Shown: positions 1-8,226 of the stretch, piece by piece
How the letters are laid out: every line of letters starts with the position of its first letter
Position numbering within the stretch: the first letter of the stretch is position 1
Assembly: GCF_049999945.1 (NCBI RefSeq)
Contig: NZ_JBLYUB010000005.1
Span: forward strand, 124,001-188,000
DNA length: 64,000 bases
Direction: 5' to 3'
DNA from: Planosporangium spinosum
Lineage (GTDB): Bacteria; Actinomycetota; Actinomycetes; Mycobacteriales; Micromonosporaceae
Made by a program: the position numbers and the translations under genes
Notes under the pieces: model-generated
Databases searched by the model: none
Told to the model about the DNA's origin: nothing
The model's input: only the letters and a program-made list of their open reading frames with translations

Positions 1-1180
1 GCGGCGCGAACGGCGGGCGGTACCCCGCCGGTGCCTCTCCGGTACCCGCCTCGGTGGCGGTACGTGCCGTCGGCGCACCGGTGCCCGCCGCGAACGACGT
101 CGTCGCGCCCGCCGGCGGAAACGACATGGTGCTGCCCGCGGCCGGGAACGGCGTCGGCGCGCTCGGGAACGGTGTCGTCACGCCCGCCGGCGGAGCGAAC
201 GGCGCGCCCGCCGGCGGAGCGAACGGCGCACCGGGCGGTGGCGGTACCGGGCCGCCGGGCTGCGGCGGCGTGTTCGCCGGGCGCCCGAAGGTGGACCCGC
301 CCCGCGACACGAGGGCGGCCGCGCCGAGGATGACCGCCGCGCCGAGCAGCGCCGTGCGGACGGAGTTGGAGAACGCGACACCGAACATGACGACGGCGAG
401 CACCGCCAGGCCCAGGGCGAGCGGGGCCGAGGTGCTGGAGTGGCCGCGCCCGATGAGCGCCTCGGCGGCGGAGCCGGTGTCGCCCTCGGCCGGAATGAGC
501 AGCCAGCCGAGAACGTAGATGAGCAGACCGACGCCCCCGAAGAGGATCAGGACCCCGAGCAGCACCCGCCACAGCACCGGGTCGGTGTTCGTGGCGCGGC
601 CGATCGCGGCGGCGACCCCGGCGAACCAGCGCCCCTGTACCGGGCGGATCAGCCCGTACTTCGTGGCGAACGCCCCGCCGGTGGGCTGCGGCGGAGGGAA
701 GAAGCTGCCCGACGGCGGCGGGAAACCCCCGCCCGGTGGCGGGAAGCCCCCGGAAGGCGGCGGGTACCCGCCCGGCGGCGTGCCACCGGCCTCGGCCGGC
801 TCCGGCCGTGGCTCCCCGGCCTCGGCTGGCTCCGGCCGTGGTTCCCCGGCCTCGGCGTCGGCCCCGGTCCCGGCGCTGGTGTCGACCCTGGTCCGGTCGC
901 TGACATCGGCCTCGGCGTCGGCACCTGCCGGGTGCCCGGCCGCGGGCTCGACCTTGGTGTCAGCGTCCGTGCCGGTTGCCACGTCTGCCGGGTGCCCGGC
1001 CGCGGTGCCGACCGAGGTCGCGGCCTCGTCACCGGCCGTCGGCCCGTCGGCCGGGCGGAGCGGGATGGTGTCGTCGGGTAACCGCCGGGTCTCGTCCTGT
1101 GGCTGCCGCGCCTCGGCGCCCTGCGGTGTTTCGTCCGGGCGTGGCGCGGTCGGCCCGTTCCCGGCAGGCTTGTCGGTCAT
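1..1180 (-). CDS. PspC-domain membrane protein, 3' end outside window
   Basis: Reads from an ATG at 1180 down to base 1 with no stop, giving 393 codons; the C-terminus lies outside the window. Residues 1-170 are a disordered Pro/Ala/Glu-rich tail with repeats (GEPRPEPAEA twice, then PPGG-type repeats). Residues about 172-235 form a PspC domain (core GRWFAGVAAAIGR, ending in a hydrophobic helix), followed by two more hydrophobic stretches and a second Pro-rich tail. PspC proteins are membrane-associated envelope-stress proteins. It is divergent from the PspC-containing kinase at 1344, so the two are probably functionally linked. Product family is fairly sure; the role is inferred. Confidence 0.8.
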   Translation of the reverse strand, partial: MTDKPAGNGPTAPRPDETPQGAEARQPQDETRRLPDDTIPLRPADGPTAGDEAATSVGTAAGHPADVATGTDADTKVEPAAGHPAGADAEADVSDRTRVDTSAGTGADAEAGEPRPEPAEAGEPRPEPAEAGGTPPGGYPPPSGGFPPPGGGFPPPSGSFFPPPQPTGGAFATKYGLIRPVQGRWFAGVAAAIGRATNTDPVLWRVLLGVLILFGGVGLLIYVLGWLLIPAEGDTGSAAEALIGRGHSSTSAPLALGLAVLAVVMFGVAFSNSVRTALLGAAVILGAAALVSRGGSTFGRPANTPPQPGGPVPPPPGAPFAPPAGAPFAPPAGVTTPFPSAPTPFPAAGSTMSFPPAGATTSFAAGTGAPTARTATEAGTGEAPAGYRPPFAP

Positions 1181-1224
1181 GCCATCGATGGTGCCGCCGC
1201 CGGAGCCCCAGGTACCTCAGGAAT

Positions 1225-1245
1225 CGACCCTGAGCCGACCCTGAG
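1225..1245. promoter_or_regulatory. Direct repeat in the divergent PspC promoter region
   Basis: CGACCCTGAG occurs twice with an 11-bp period (1225-1234 and 1236-1245), one helical turn apart, in the 160-bp gap between the divergent PspC genes. This could be a dimer-binding site, for example for the NarL-type regulator at 2709. No experimental link can be seen from sequence. Confidence 0.3.
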
Positions 1246-1343
1246 TTCCCGGGCCAGGGACGGATCCGGTGGTCACGACGGCCCGGCGCATGTGACCATC
1301 GACAGCGTCACCCCTTCCTGCCCTGCTCACGAGGATGTCGCCG

Positions 1344-2588
1344 ATGACCACGCCCATCGAGGCCCGTCGCCTGTACCGGGTGACGGACGGCCGGGTCGCC
1401 GCCGGTGTGGCGGCGGGCATCGCGGCGCACCTCAACGCGTCCGTGACGCTGGTACGCATCGCGTTCGTCGTCCTCGCGAGCTTCAGCGGCCTGGGTGCGC
1501 TGCTGTACGCCGCCTTCTGGGCGGTCCTGCCGACCCAGCCCGGCGAGCGGACCAGTACCCGCAACCGCCGCCAGGTCGTACCGTTCGTCGCGCTCGGCGT
1601 CGGCATCCTGCTCGTCCAGGCGTTGTCCGGCACGGGTGGCGTGAAGTCGGTGATCGGCTGGCTGGTCGCGATCGTGGCGGTCGGCGTCGGCATCATCTGG
1701 CGGCAGGCCGACCCGAAGCGCCGGGAGCGCTGGACAGCCACCGTGCCGCAGGCCCCGTGGTTGGGCGCGGTCCTCGAAACGGACCGGCGCGGCCTGATGC
1801 TGCGGCTCGTCGGCGGAGGGGCGCTGGTGGTCGCCGGCATCATCGGTACCGTCGCGGTGGCCTCCGGCGCCGACCTGTCGGTGCTGGCCAACGGGTTGCT
1901 GTTCGCCGGCCTGGCGCTCGCCGGCGTCGGGCTCGCGCTGGCGCCGCTGCTGTGGCGGGTCTTCGGCCAGTTGCGGGCCGAGCGCGAGGCCCGCATCCGC
2001 GAGCAGGAGCGCGCCGACATCGCCGCGATGATCCACGACCAGGTGCTGCACACGCTCGCACTGATCCAGCGCAATGCCGGTGACACCAAGGCCGTGCTGC
2101 GGCTGGCCCGCGGCCAGGAGCGCACCCTGCGCGGCTGGCTGTACAAGTCGACCGCCTCGCCGGCCGAGCGCTTCGGCGCTGCCCTGGAGGAGGCCGCCGC
2201 GGAGGTCGAGGACACCTACACGGTCGCCGTCGAGGTGGTCATCGTCGGTGACCGGGACGTCGACGACCGGATCCGCGCGCTGGTGGCCGCCGCTCGGGAA
2301 GCGATGGTGAACGCCGGCAAGCATGCCGAAGTGTCCTCGGTGTCGTTGTACGCCGAGGTGGAACCGGATCAGGCCAGCGTCTTCGTGCGCGACCGCGGCG
2401 TCGGCTTCGATCCGGGAGCCGTCGACGACGACCGGCACGGCGTACGCGGGTCGATCATCGGGCGGATGAAGCGCCACGGCGGGCGGGCGGAGATCCGCAG
2501 CGAGCCGGGCGAGGGCACCGAGGTACGCCTGTTCATGCCGACTCCCGGATGGAGTCCGGTGGAGGAGAAGGAAAAGATCAGTGAGTGA
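1344..2588 (+). CDS. PspC-domain sensor histidine kinase
   Basis: Membrane sensor kinase of the NarX/DesK-like class, predicted to autophosphorylate and pass phosphate to the regulator at 2709. Residues about 5-65 are a PspC domain, followed by several transmembrane helices up to about residue 200. The H-box is IHDQVLHTL (His about 231). A HATPase_c domain follows with N-box EAMVNAGKHA (Asn about 323), DRGVGFD and GVRGS boxes. An ATG also exists at 1335, but the GAGG at 1331-1334 is 9 nt from the ATG at 1344, so the inner start is preferred (414 aa). The PspC-kinase fusion paired with a LuxR-type regulator is a common actinobacterial arrangement; the signal sensed is not known from sequence. 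Confidence 0.9.
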   Translation: MTTPIEARRLYRVTDGRVAAGVAAGIAAHLNASVTLVRIAFVVLASFSGLGALLYAAFWAVLPTQPGERTSTRNRRQVVPFVALGVGILLVQALSGTGGVKSVIGWLVAIVAVGVGIIWRQADPKRRERWTATVPQAPWLGAVLETDRRGLMLRLVGGGALVVAGIIGTVAVASGADLSVLANGLLFAGLALAGVGLALAPLLWRVFGQLRAEREARIREQERADIAAMIHDQVLHTLALIQRNAGDTKAVLRLARGQERTLRGWLYKSTASPAERFGAALEEAAAEVEDTYTVAVEVVIVGDRDVDDRIRALVAAAREAMVNAGKHAEVSSVSLYAEVEPDQASVFVRDRGVGFDPGAVDDDRHGVRGSIIGRMKRHGGRAEIRSEPGEGTEVRLFMPTPGWSPVEEKEKISE

Positions 2589-2640
2589 GCGAAGCGAACG
2601 AACCGGTGGGCTCAGCCTGACCGAGCCTCATGCCGGCTGC

Positions 2641-2685
2641 GAACAGTCCGGCACGCGCAGCCGCGCGGGGCGGCCCGGACTGTTC
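2641..2685. repeat. Inverted repeat between kinase and response regulator
   Basis: GAACAGTCCGG (2641-2651) and CCGGACTGTTC (2675-2685) are perfect 11-bp inverted arms around a 23-nt GC-rich loop, inside the 120-bp gap between two co-directional genes. No T-run follows, so it may be an attenuator, a processing site or a protein-binding site rather than a full terminator. Confidence 0.5.
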
Positions 2686-2708
2686 GCCGAGCGCAGCGAG
2701 GTGGCGGC

Positions 2709-3359
2709 GTGAGCGAGCAGGCGCGCCTGAAGGTCTTCCTGGTCGACGACCACGCGATGTTCCGTGCCGGGGTGCGGGCCGAACTCGGCGTCCACGTCGA
2801 CGTGGTGGGGGAGGCCGGTACCGTGGCCGAGGCCGTGACCAGGATCGCGCAGACCGGACCCGACGTGGTCCTGCTCGACGTGCACATGCCCGACGGGGGC
2901 GGTCGGGCGGTGCTGGAGGCGATGCGGCGTACCCATCCGCAGGTGCGGTTCCTCGCGTTGTCGGTCTCCGACGCCGCCGAGGACGTGATCGGCCTGATCC
3001 GGGCCGGCGCCCGTGGGTACGTGACGAAGACGATCTCCCCGGACGAGCTGGCCGCCGCGGTGCGCCGGGTGGCCGAGGGCGACGCGGTGTTCAGTCCCCG
3101 GCTGGCCGGGTTCGTGCTGGACGCCTTCTCGGCCCGGCCCGAGGCACAGCTCACCGACCCGGAGTTGGACCAGCTCACCAACCGTGAGCGCGAGGTGCTG
3201 CGGCTGCTGGCGCGCGGGTACGCGTACAAGGAGATCGCCAAGGAGCTGTACATCTCGATCAAGACGGTCGAGACGCACGTGTCGAACGTGCTGCGCAAGC
3301 TCCAGATGTCCAACCGGTACGAGCTGTCGCGCTGGGCCGCCGACCGGCGCCTCATCTGA
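2709..3359 (+). CDS. LuxR/NarL-family response regulator
   Basis: Two-component response regulator, 216 aa, partner of the kinase at 1344. The receiver domain (residues about 5-120) has the acidic pair in FLVDDHAMF, the phospho-acceptor Asp57 in LLDVHMPDG and the conserved Lys in YVTKTIS. The C-terminal GerE-type HTH (about 150-210) reads LTNREREVLRLLARG, then KTVETHVSNVLRKL. GTG start at 2709 with only a weak GAGG upstream. It probably regulates the PspC genes and envelope functions; targets cannot be read from the sequence. Confidence 0.92.
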   Translation: MSEQARLKVFLVDDHAMFRAGVRAELGVHVDVVGEAGTVAEAVTRIAQTGPDVVLLDVHMPDGGGRAVLEAMRRTHPQVRFLALSVSDAAEDVIGLIRAGARGYVTKTISPDELAAAVRRVAEGDAVFSPRLAGFVLDAFSARPEAQLTDPELDQLTNREREVLRLLARGYAYKEIAKELYISIKTVETHVSNVLRKLQMSNRYELSRWAADRRLI

Positions 3360-3369
3360 CCGCTTCGTA

Positions 3370-3428
3370 GATCTTGGACACGTAGCGGTGCCACGACGGG
3401 CCCACAGGTCCGTCACGTGTCCAAGATC
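3370..3428. terminator. Bidirectional terminator, GATC/TGGACA palindrome
   Basis: Perfect 14-bp arms GATCTTGGACACGT (3370-3383) and its complement (3415-3428) with a 31-nt loop, lying between the convergent regulator and deacetylase genes. One of a recurring family in this window. Confidence 0.75.
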
Positions 3429-3434
3429 CACAAG

Positions 3435-4175
3435 TCATTCGGTGCGGATGACGGTGAACGCCTCCGCCAGGCGCCCCTCCGGCAGCCCCAGCGTCCGTGC
3501 CATGGTCGCGTGCCGTTCGCGCAGCATCTCTTCGAACCCGTCGAGGTGACCGACCTGCGACACGTGCGCCCGGAGGGCGGCCAGCTTGCGGTCGAACGTG
3601 TTGGTGACGTCGACGGCGTGGTCGGGGGCGGGGCCACCCGAGTACCACACCTCCCGAACGGTCCAGGCCTGAAGTCCCTGGTCGGTCAGCAGGTCGCCGA
3701 ACGCGAACGGGTTGCGTGAGTCCGGGTACACCGCGCAGGTGGTCGCCTCGCCGACGGCGAGGTGGTCGGGGTGGCTCGGCCCGGCGATCCGGTCCCAGCG
3801 GCGCAGCGGCGAGTTCGTGAGGATCCGGTCCGGTCGGAACCGCCGGATCGCCGCAGTGATGTCGCGCCGGAGCGCGATCGACGGCGTCACGGTGCCATCG
3901 GCGTACCCGTCGAGGAACTCCACCTGCTTGACCCCGACGCATGCCCCGGCGGCGCGCTGCTCCGCCTCGCGGAGGACCGGCATCCGCTCCCGTGGCGTGT
4001 CGTCGAAGCCGCCCGCGTCACCCCGGGTGACCAGCAGGTACGCCACGTCCAGGCCGTCGTCGACCCAGCGTGCGATGGTGCCGGCCGCGCCGAAGTCGAC
4101 GTCGTCGGGGTGGGCGTGGACGCACAGTACGCGTGCGACGTCGGGCAGCGGCTGGGCGGAGGGCGGGAACGTCAC
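3435..4175 (-). CDS. PIG-L/LmbE-family deacetylase
   Basis: Predicted Zn-dependent N-acetylglucosaminide deacetylase of the PIG-L superfamily (relatives act in mycothiol and bacillithiol metabolism). The metal/catalytic motif HAHPDDVDFG lies near residue 20 and the second motif SHPDH near residue 135. The long upstream reading frame runs through a tandem repeat and a chorismate mutase shadow, so the GTG at 4175 is the plausible start (246 aa, typical size). It lies downstream of, and in the same direction as, chorismate mutase, but repeats separate them. The exact substrate is not determined by sequence; MshB, Mca or an antibiotic-related role are all possible. Confidence 0.85.
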   Translation of the reverse strand: MTFPPSAQPLPDVARVLCVHAHPDDVDFGAAGTIARWVDDGLDVAYLLVTRGDAGGFDDTPRERMPVLREAEQRAAGACVGVKQVEFLDGYADGTVTPSIALRRDITAAIRRFRPDRILTNSPLRRWDRIAGPSHPDHLAVGEATTCAVYPDSRNPFAFGDLLTDQGLQAWTVREVWYSGGPAPDHAVDVTNTFDRKLAALRAHVSQVGHLDGFEEMLRERHATMARTLGLPEGRLAEAFTVIRTE

Positions 4176-4203
4176 GGCAACCGATGCTACGTCGGATCGG
4201 GCC

Positions 4204-4304
4204 GGTGTTCCGTCGGGCCGGGTGTGCCGTCGGGCCGGGTGTGCCGTCGGGCCGGTGTGCCGTCGGGTCGGGTGTGCCGTCGGGCCGGGTGTGCCGCCGG
4301 GCGG
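4204..4304. repeat. 17-bp tandem repeat, six units
   Basis: Units of GGTGTGCCGTCGGGCCG at 4204, 4221, 4238, 4255 (one base short), 4271 and 4288 (degenerate). It fills most of the gap between chorismate mutase and the deacetylase start, and is probably a slippage-derived minisatellite without coding function. Confidence 0.85.
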
Positions 4305-4318
4305 GGCCGCGCCCGCGG

Positions 4319-4630
4319 TTACAGCGGGCCGCGGCCGGCGCGCAGGATGAGCAGCGCGAGCTGGACGCCGTCGTCGCCGAGGACGGCGCGGAAGCGGTCG
4401 AGGATCTGGCGCTCCCGGGCGAGGACTAGGCGGGTACCGCCGGAGGCGACCCGGGTGCGGCCCACCTCCTGCGACAGGGCCGCCCGCTCCTGCCACAGGC
4501 GGATGATCGTCTCGTCGATCTCGTCGATGCGGTTGCGCAGTGACGAGATGTGCGCGTCAGGAGAGGCCGGTTCCGGCTCGGTGCTGGCTGCGGCGCTGTT
4601 GTTCGTTGCGTCCACGGTGATCGGTGCCAT
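4319..4630 (-). CDS. Monofunctional chorismate mutase (AroQ fold)
   Basis: Converts chorismate to prephenate at the branch to phenylalanine and tyrosine. The 103-aa protein has a short disordered N-terminus, then the AroQ helix signature SSLRNRIDEIDETIIRLW, a second basic helix around EVGRTR, and RLVLARERQILDRF, which carry the Arg and Glu residues typical of the family. ATG start at 4630. A 22-codon leader peptide with Phe and Tyr codons and two hairpins lies upstream (4681-4791), so expression is probably controlled by transcription attenuation in response to aromatic amino-acid supply. Confidence 0.9.
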   Translation of the reverse strand: MAPITVDATNNSAAASTEPEPASPDAHISSLRNRIDEIDETIIRLWQERAALSQEVGRTRVASGGTRLVLARERQILDRFRAVLGDDGVQLALLILRAGRGPL

Positions 4631-4680
4631 CTCTGTAGTCCCGTTCTCGGTAGGGCCTCGGGCTCGTCCCGGAACGGCAA

Positions 4681-4761
4681 ACGCCCCGGGCTTGGGAACC
4701 CGGGGCGTCGTCAGGTCTTGGTTCAGGCGTGACCTACGGCTGCCGGATTCCCGGAGCCGTA
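4681..4761 (-). promoter_or_regulatory. Putative Phe/Tyr attenuator (two hairpins)
   Basis: Hairpin 1 (4735-4761) pairs TACGGCT with AGCCGTA plus an inner CCGG/CCGG and begins at the last Tyr codon of the control run. Hairpin 2 (4681-4708) has perfect 10-bp arms ACGCCCCGGG/CCCGGGGCGT followed on the minus strand by a short TTT, resembling an intrinsic terminator. The order leader codons, hairpin 1, terminator hairpin, then chorismate mutase matches classic amino-acid attenuators. The exact antiterminator pairing was not modelled. Confidence 0.7.
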
Positions 4762-4791
4762 AAAAAAGTAGTGGTGCGCCTGTGAAGTCAC
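4723..4791 (-). CDS. Leader peptide with Phe/Tyr/His control codons
   Basis: GTG at 4791 to TGA at 4723, 22 aa. Codons 6-11 are CAC CAC TAC TTT TTT TAC (HHYFFY). TTT is a rare codon in this GC-rich DNA, and two TTT codons in a 22-codon reading frame are striking. The frame ends just before the terminator-like hairpin at 4681-4708. Stalling of the ribosome at the Phe/Tyr codons would favour readthrough into chorismate mutase. There is no Shine-Dalgarno; a -10-like CATACT ends 7 nt upstream, so the mRNA may begin at the GTG. Confidence 0.72.
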   Translation of the reverse strand: MTSQAHHYFFYGSGNPAAVGHA

Positions 4792-4798
4792 GTAGCCG

Positions 4799-4804
4799 AG
4801 TATG
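4799..4804 (-). promoter_or_regulatory. -10-like element of the leader transcript
   Basis: CATACT on the minus strand ends exactly 7 nt before the leader GTG, which predicts a transcript starting at or next to the start codon. No convincing -35 was seen. Confidence 0.5.
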
Positions 4805-5154
4805 CCACAGGCGAACCCGGGCATGGGAAGGGTGACCACCAGGCGGGAACGCTTTCGTCCTCGGGGTCTGCGCGGCATGCGGGCGTCCGGACCCGCACCT
4901 CACCTGCTCCATCCAAGATCCGCGCTCCATGAGATCCGCGCTCCAAGATCCGCGCAATGTCGCAAACATTGCCGTTATCCCGGCGCGGGTAGCAGCAATG
5001 TTTGCGACATTGCGTGGATCTCGTGGAGTGGCGGGCGTCGCCCGGGGGGAATGCGCGGATCTTGCGGCGCTCGGACCTCGTGGGGAACGGTGTGGGGGTC
5101 GGCGGGCCTGTCGGGGCGGGGTTCGTCGTACCGGCGGCATAGACTCGCCGTGCG
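4805..5154. other. Intergenic region between chorismate mutase leader and pcrA
   Basis: About 350 bp without a convincing gene. It contains the large palindrome at 4947-5020, short direct repeats of ATCCGCGCTCC around 4918-4946, and a likely pcrA -10 hexamer TAGACT (5140-5145), 9 nt before the pcrA ATG. Confidence 0.6.
4947..5020. repeat. Large palindrome, copy 1 of a dispersed pair
   Basis: Arms 4947-4972 and 4995-5020 match at 25 of 26 positions (start GATCCGCGCAATGTCGCAAA) around a 22-nt centre with inner TATCCCG-like symmetry. A closely related element lies at 56127-56199, 51 kb away. Possible roles are a REP-like element, a terminator or a protein site. Confidence 0.85.
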
Positions 5155-7533
5155 ATGCACCCTCTCTTCGACATCCCCCAGGTCCCGGTCCAGGCCGACG
5201 CGTCCGCGTCGCATCCGCCGCACCGGAGTCCCAGCCGTGATCCACGGGATCTGCTCGACGGGCTCAACGAACCTCAGCGGGCGGCCGTGACCCACCGGGG
5301 GGCGCCGCTGCTCATCGTGGCCGGCGCGGGATCGGGCAAGACGAGGGTGCTCACCAACCGGATCGCCTACCTGCTGGCGGCCGGCGACGTGCACCCCGGT
5401 GAGATCCTCGCGATCACGTTCACCAACAAGGCCGCGGGGGAGATGAAGGAGCGGGTCGCCGCCCTGGTCGGCGGCCGCGCCCGGCTGATGTGGGTGTCGA
5501 CGTTCCACTCCGCGTGCGTTCGGATCCTGCGCGCCGAGCACGAGCACGCCGGCCTCAAGAGCACGTTCTCGATCTACGATGCCGACGACTCCCGGCGGCT
5601 GATGACGCTGGTGGCCCGCGAGCTCGACCTGGACCCGAAACGGTTCCCGGCCCGGGGGCTGGCCGCGCAGGTGTCCAACCTGAAGAACGAGCTGGTCGAC
5701 CCGGAGACGGCGGCGGCGAACGCGGCCGGCCCGCAGCAGCGCACGGTCGCCGAGGCGTACGCGTTGTACCAGCAGCGGCTGGGCGAGGCGCAGGCACTCG
5801 ACTTCGACGACCTGATCATGCGGACGGTCCGGATGTTCCAGCAGCATCCGCTGGTGGCCGACGCTTACCGCCGGCGCTTCCGGCACGTGCTCGTCGACGA
5901 GTACCAGGACACCAACCACGCGCAGTACGTGCTGATCAAGGAGCTCGTGGGGGGGACCGGCGAGCTCTGTGTCGTCGGTGACGCCGACCAGTCGATCTAC
6001 GCGTTCCGTGGCGCGACGATCCGCAACATCCTGGAGTTCGAGCGCGACTACCCGCAGGCGCGCACGATTCTGCTGGAGCAGAACTACCGCTCCACCCAGA
6101 CCATCCTGTCGGCGGCCAACGCCGTCATCGACCGCAACACCGAACGCAAGCCGAAGCGGCTGTGGAGCGACGAGGGCACCGGGGAACAGATCGTCGGGTA
6201 CGTCGCCGACACCGAGCACGCCGAGGCGGACTGGATCGCCCGCGAGATCGACCGGCTCTGCGACGACCACGGGTTCCGGCCGGCCGACGTCGCGGTCTTC
6301 TACCGCACCAACGCCCAGTCCCGCGTGTTCGAAGAGGTGTTCATCCGGTTCGGGCTGCCCTACAAGGTGGTCGGTGGGGTCCGCTTCTACGAGCGTAAGG
6401 AGGTCCGCGACGCGCTGGCCTACCTGCGGGCCGTGGCCAACCCCGACGACACGGTGAACATCCGGCGGATCCTCAACACGCCCCGGCGGGGGATCGGCGA
6501 GCGGGCCGAGGCGTGCGTGGAGGCGCTCGCGTCCCGCGAGCGGATCTCGTTCGGCGCCGCGCTGGCCCGGGTCGATGAGGCGATCGGCGTCTCCACCCGG
6601 GCGGCCAACTCCATCAAGGACTTCGTGGTGCTGCTGGAGAGCGCACGCGAGCTGGCCACGACCGCGCCGCCCGAGGAGATTCTGGAGGCGGTGCTCCAGC
6701 GCAGCGGGTACCTCGCCGAGCTGGAGGAGAGTCTCGACCCACAGGACGCCGGCCGGGTGGAGAACCTCCAGGAACTGGTGAGCGTCGCCCGCGAGTACAC
6801 CGAACGCGCCGCCGCGGCCGAGGAGGAGGCCACGCTGGCCGGCTTCCTGGAGCAGGTGGCGCTCGTCGCCGACGCCGACGAGATCCCGTCGGGCGACCCC
6901 GACCACCAGGGCGTGGTCACGCTGATGACCCTGCACACCGCCAAGGGGCTGGAGTTTCCGGTCGTCTTCCTCACCGGCCTGGAGGACGGCGTCTTCCCGC
7001 ACCTGCGTTCGCTCGGCGACAAGAAGGAGCTGGAGGAGGAGCGCCGGTTGGCGTACGTCGGCATCACCCGGGCCCGTAAGCGGCTGTACCTGTCGCGGGC
7101 GGTCACCCGGTCGGCGTGGGGCCAGCCGCAGTACAACCCGGCGTCGCGCTTCCTGGAGGAGCTGCCCGAGGACCTGGTGCGCTGGGAGCGCACCGAGGGG
7201 TCGTACACGAGCTGGTCCGGCGGTGGCGGGGTCGGCGGCCGGGCGGCGGCGCCCCCGCGGGAGCGCAACACCCGGTTCGTGGGTGGCACCCCGAAGGCGG
7301 CGCAGCTGGCGCAGCGGCTGGGCCTGGACGCGTCCAAGCTGTCGACGGCCAGCGAACTGAAGCAGGCCGACGTGCCGGCGCTCGCGGCCGGTGACCGCAT
7401 CAACCACCAGCGGTACGGCCTGGGTCGGGTGATGGCCGTCGAGGGGTACGGCACGCGCGCACAGGCCCAGGTGGACTTCGGCGACCAGGTGATGTGGATC
7501 GTCCTGCGGCACGCGCCGATCGAGAAGCTGTGA
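5155..7533 (+). CDS. pcrA: ATP-dependent DNA helicase PcrA/UvrD
   Basis: Superfamily 1A 3'-5' helicase for repair and replication-fork maintenance, 792 aa, a usual actinobacterial length. Q-motif region LNEPQRAAV, Walker A AGAGSGKTR (Lys62), motif Ia ITFTNKAAGEM, motif II VDEYQDTN, motif III VVGDADQSIYAFRGA, motif IV EQNYRS, motif V LMTLHTAKGLEF and motif VI YVGITRARKRL are all present. The C-terminal 100 residues include a Gly-rich linker and a small KOW/Tudor-like segment (GDRINHQRYGLGRVMAVEG) typical of PcrA. ATG start at 5155, 9 nt after TAGACT. The stop region is duplicated in tandem just downstream. Confidence 0.97.
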   Translation: MHPLFDIPQVPVQADASASHPPHRSPSRDPRDLLDGLNEPQRAAVTHRGAPLLIVAGAGSGKTRVLTNRIAYLLAAGDVHPGEILAITFTNKAAGEMKERVAALVGGRARLMWVSTFHSACVRILRAEHEHAGLKSTFSIYDADDSRRLMTLVARELDLDPKRFPARGLAAQVSNLKNELVDPETAAANAAGPQQRTVAEAYALYQQRLGEAQALDFDDLIMRTVRMFQQHPLVADAYRRRFRHVLVDEYQDTNHAQYVLIKELVGGTGELCVVGDADQSIYAFRGATIRNILEFERDYPQARTILLEQNYRSTQTILSAANAVIDRNTERKPKRLWSDEGTGEQIVGYVADTEHAEADWIAREIDRLCDDHGFRPADVAVFYRTNAQSRVFEEVFIRFGLPYKVVGGVRFYERKEVRDALAYLRAVANPDDTVNIRRILNTPRRGIGERAEACVEALASRERISFGAALARVDEAIGVSTRAANSIKDFVVLLESARELATTAPPEEILEAVLQRSGYLAELEESLDPQDAGRVENLQELVSVAREYTERAAAAEEEATLAGFLEQVALVADADEIPSGDPDHQGVVTLMTLHTAKGLEFPVVFLTGLEDGVFPHLRSLGDKKELEEERRLAYVGITRARKRLYLSRAVTRSAWGQPQYNPASRFLEELPEDLVRWERTEGSYTSWSGGGGVGGRAAAPPRERNTRFVGGTPKAAQLAQRLGLDASKLSTASELKQADVPALAAGDRINHQRYGLGRVMAVEGYGTRAQAQVDFGDQVMWIVLRHAPIEKL

Positions 7534-7561
7534 CGGGACCGATCGAGAAGCTGTGACGGGA
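7516..7561. repeat. 23-bp tandem duplication spanning the pcrA stop
   Basis: Two exact copies (7516-7538 and 7539-7561) starting CCGATCGAGAAGCTGTGACG. Each carries the TGA, so a second in-frame-looking end lies outside the gene. Confidence 0.9.
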
Positions 7562-7744
7562 CCGGCCACGTTCCCGGTGGCGGTACCTGTGGCGTGCATC
7601 TCACCGCACAGCATGCCGGCGGGACGTGATCCGCGCCGCATTTCGGTCGGCGGCCCGCTCGGGGTACGTTTCGCCCGGGGGGCATCGGCGCCCCGTCGCG
7701 CGCACGACACGCAGCGCGAATGAACCGGAAAGGACGCGGGCACG

Positions 7745-8149
7745 ATGAGCTCACGGATTCGGGTTGTTGTCGCCAAACCGGGCCTGGACGGTCACGACCG
7801 CGGGGCGAAGGTCGTCGCACGCGCGCTGCGTGATGCTGGTATGGAGGTCATCTACACCGGCCTGCACCAGACTCCCGAGCAGATCGTGGAGACCGCGATC
7901 CAGGAGGACGCCGACGCCGTCGGGCTGTCGGTGCTCTCGGGCGCGCACATGACGCTGTTCCGCAAGGTGGTCGAGCTGCTGGGCGAGCGCGGCGCGGACG
8001 ACATCGTGGTCTTCGGCGGCGGCATCATCCCCGACGCGGACATCCCCGAGCTGGAGAAGCTGGGCGTCGCGAAGATCTTCACGCCCGGCGCCACCACTCA
8101 GTCCATCGTGGACTGGGTACGCGCGAACGTGGCGACCTCGGTGGTGTGA
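7745..8149 (+). CDS. Cobalamin (B12)-binding domain protein
   Basis: 134-aa stand-alone B12-binding domain, like the C-terminal or small subunit of methylmalonyl-CoA or 2-hydroxyisobutyryl-CoA mutases. The base-off cobalamin motif DGHDRGAK has the lower-axial His at about residue 17, followed by VGLSVLSGAH and FGGGIIPD, which line the nucleotide tail pocket. SD GGAAAGG lies upstream of the ATG at 7745. There is no mutase large subunit next to it, so it must pair with a subunit encoded elsewhere. Its neighbour sucCD handles succinyl-CoA, the product of methylmalonyl-CoA mutase, a suggestive but unproven link. Confidence 0.9.
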   Translation: MSSRIRVVVAKPGLDGHDRGAKVVARALRDAGMEVIYTGLHQTPEQIVETAIQEDADAVGLSVLSGAHMTLFRKVVELLGERGADDIVVFGGGIIPDADIPELEKLGVAKIFTPGATTQSIVDWVRANVATSVV

Positions 8150-8226
8150 GCACCGGGGCCCCACCTGGCACGTGACCCGGCGCCGTGACCCCGGGCGGCG
8201 GCCCGGGTACCTGACCGGAAAAGGTG

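Noticed and set aside
4204..4304. CRISPR-like array
   Set aside because: Repeats are directly adjacent without spacers; a tandem minisatellite, as are the other arrays in the window.
4975..7776. 933-codon minus-strand frame over pcrA
   Set aside because: Antisense to a fully convincing PcrA; no domain recognised.
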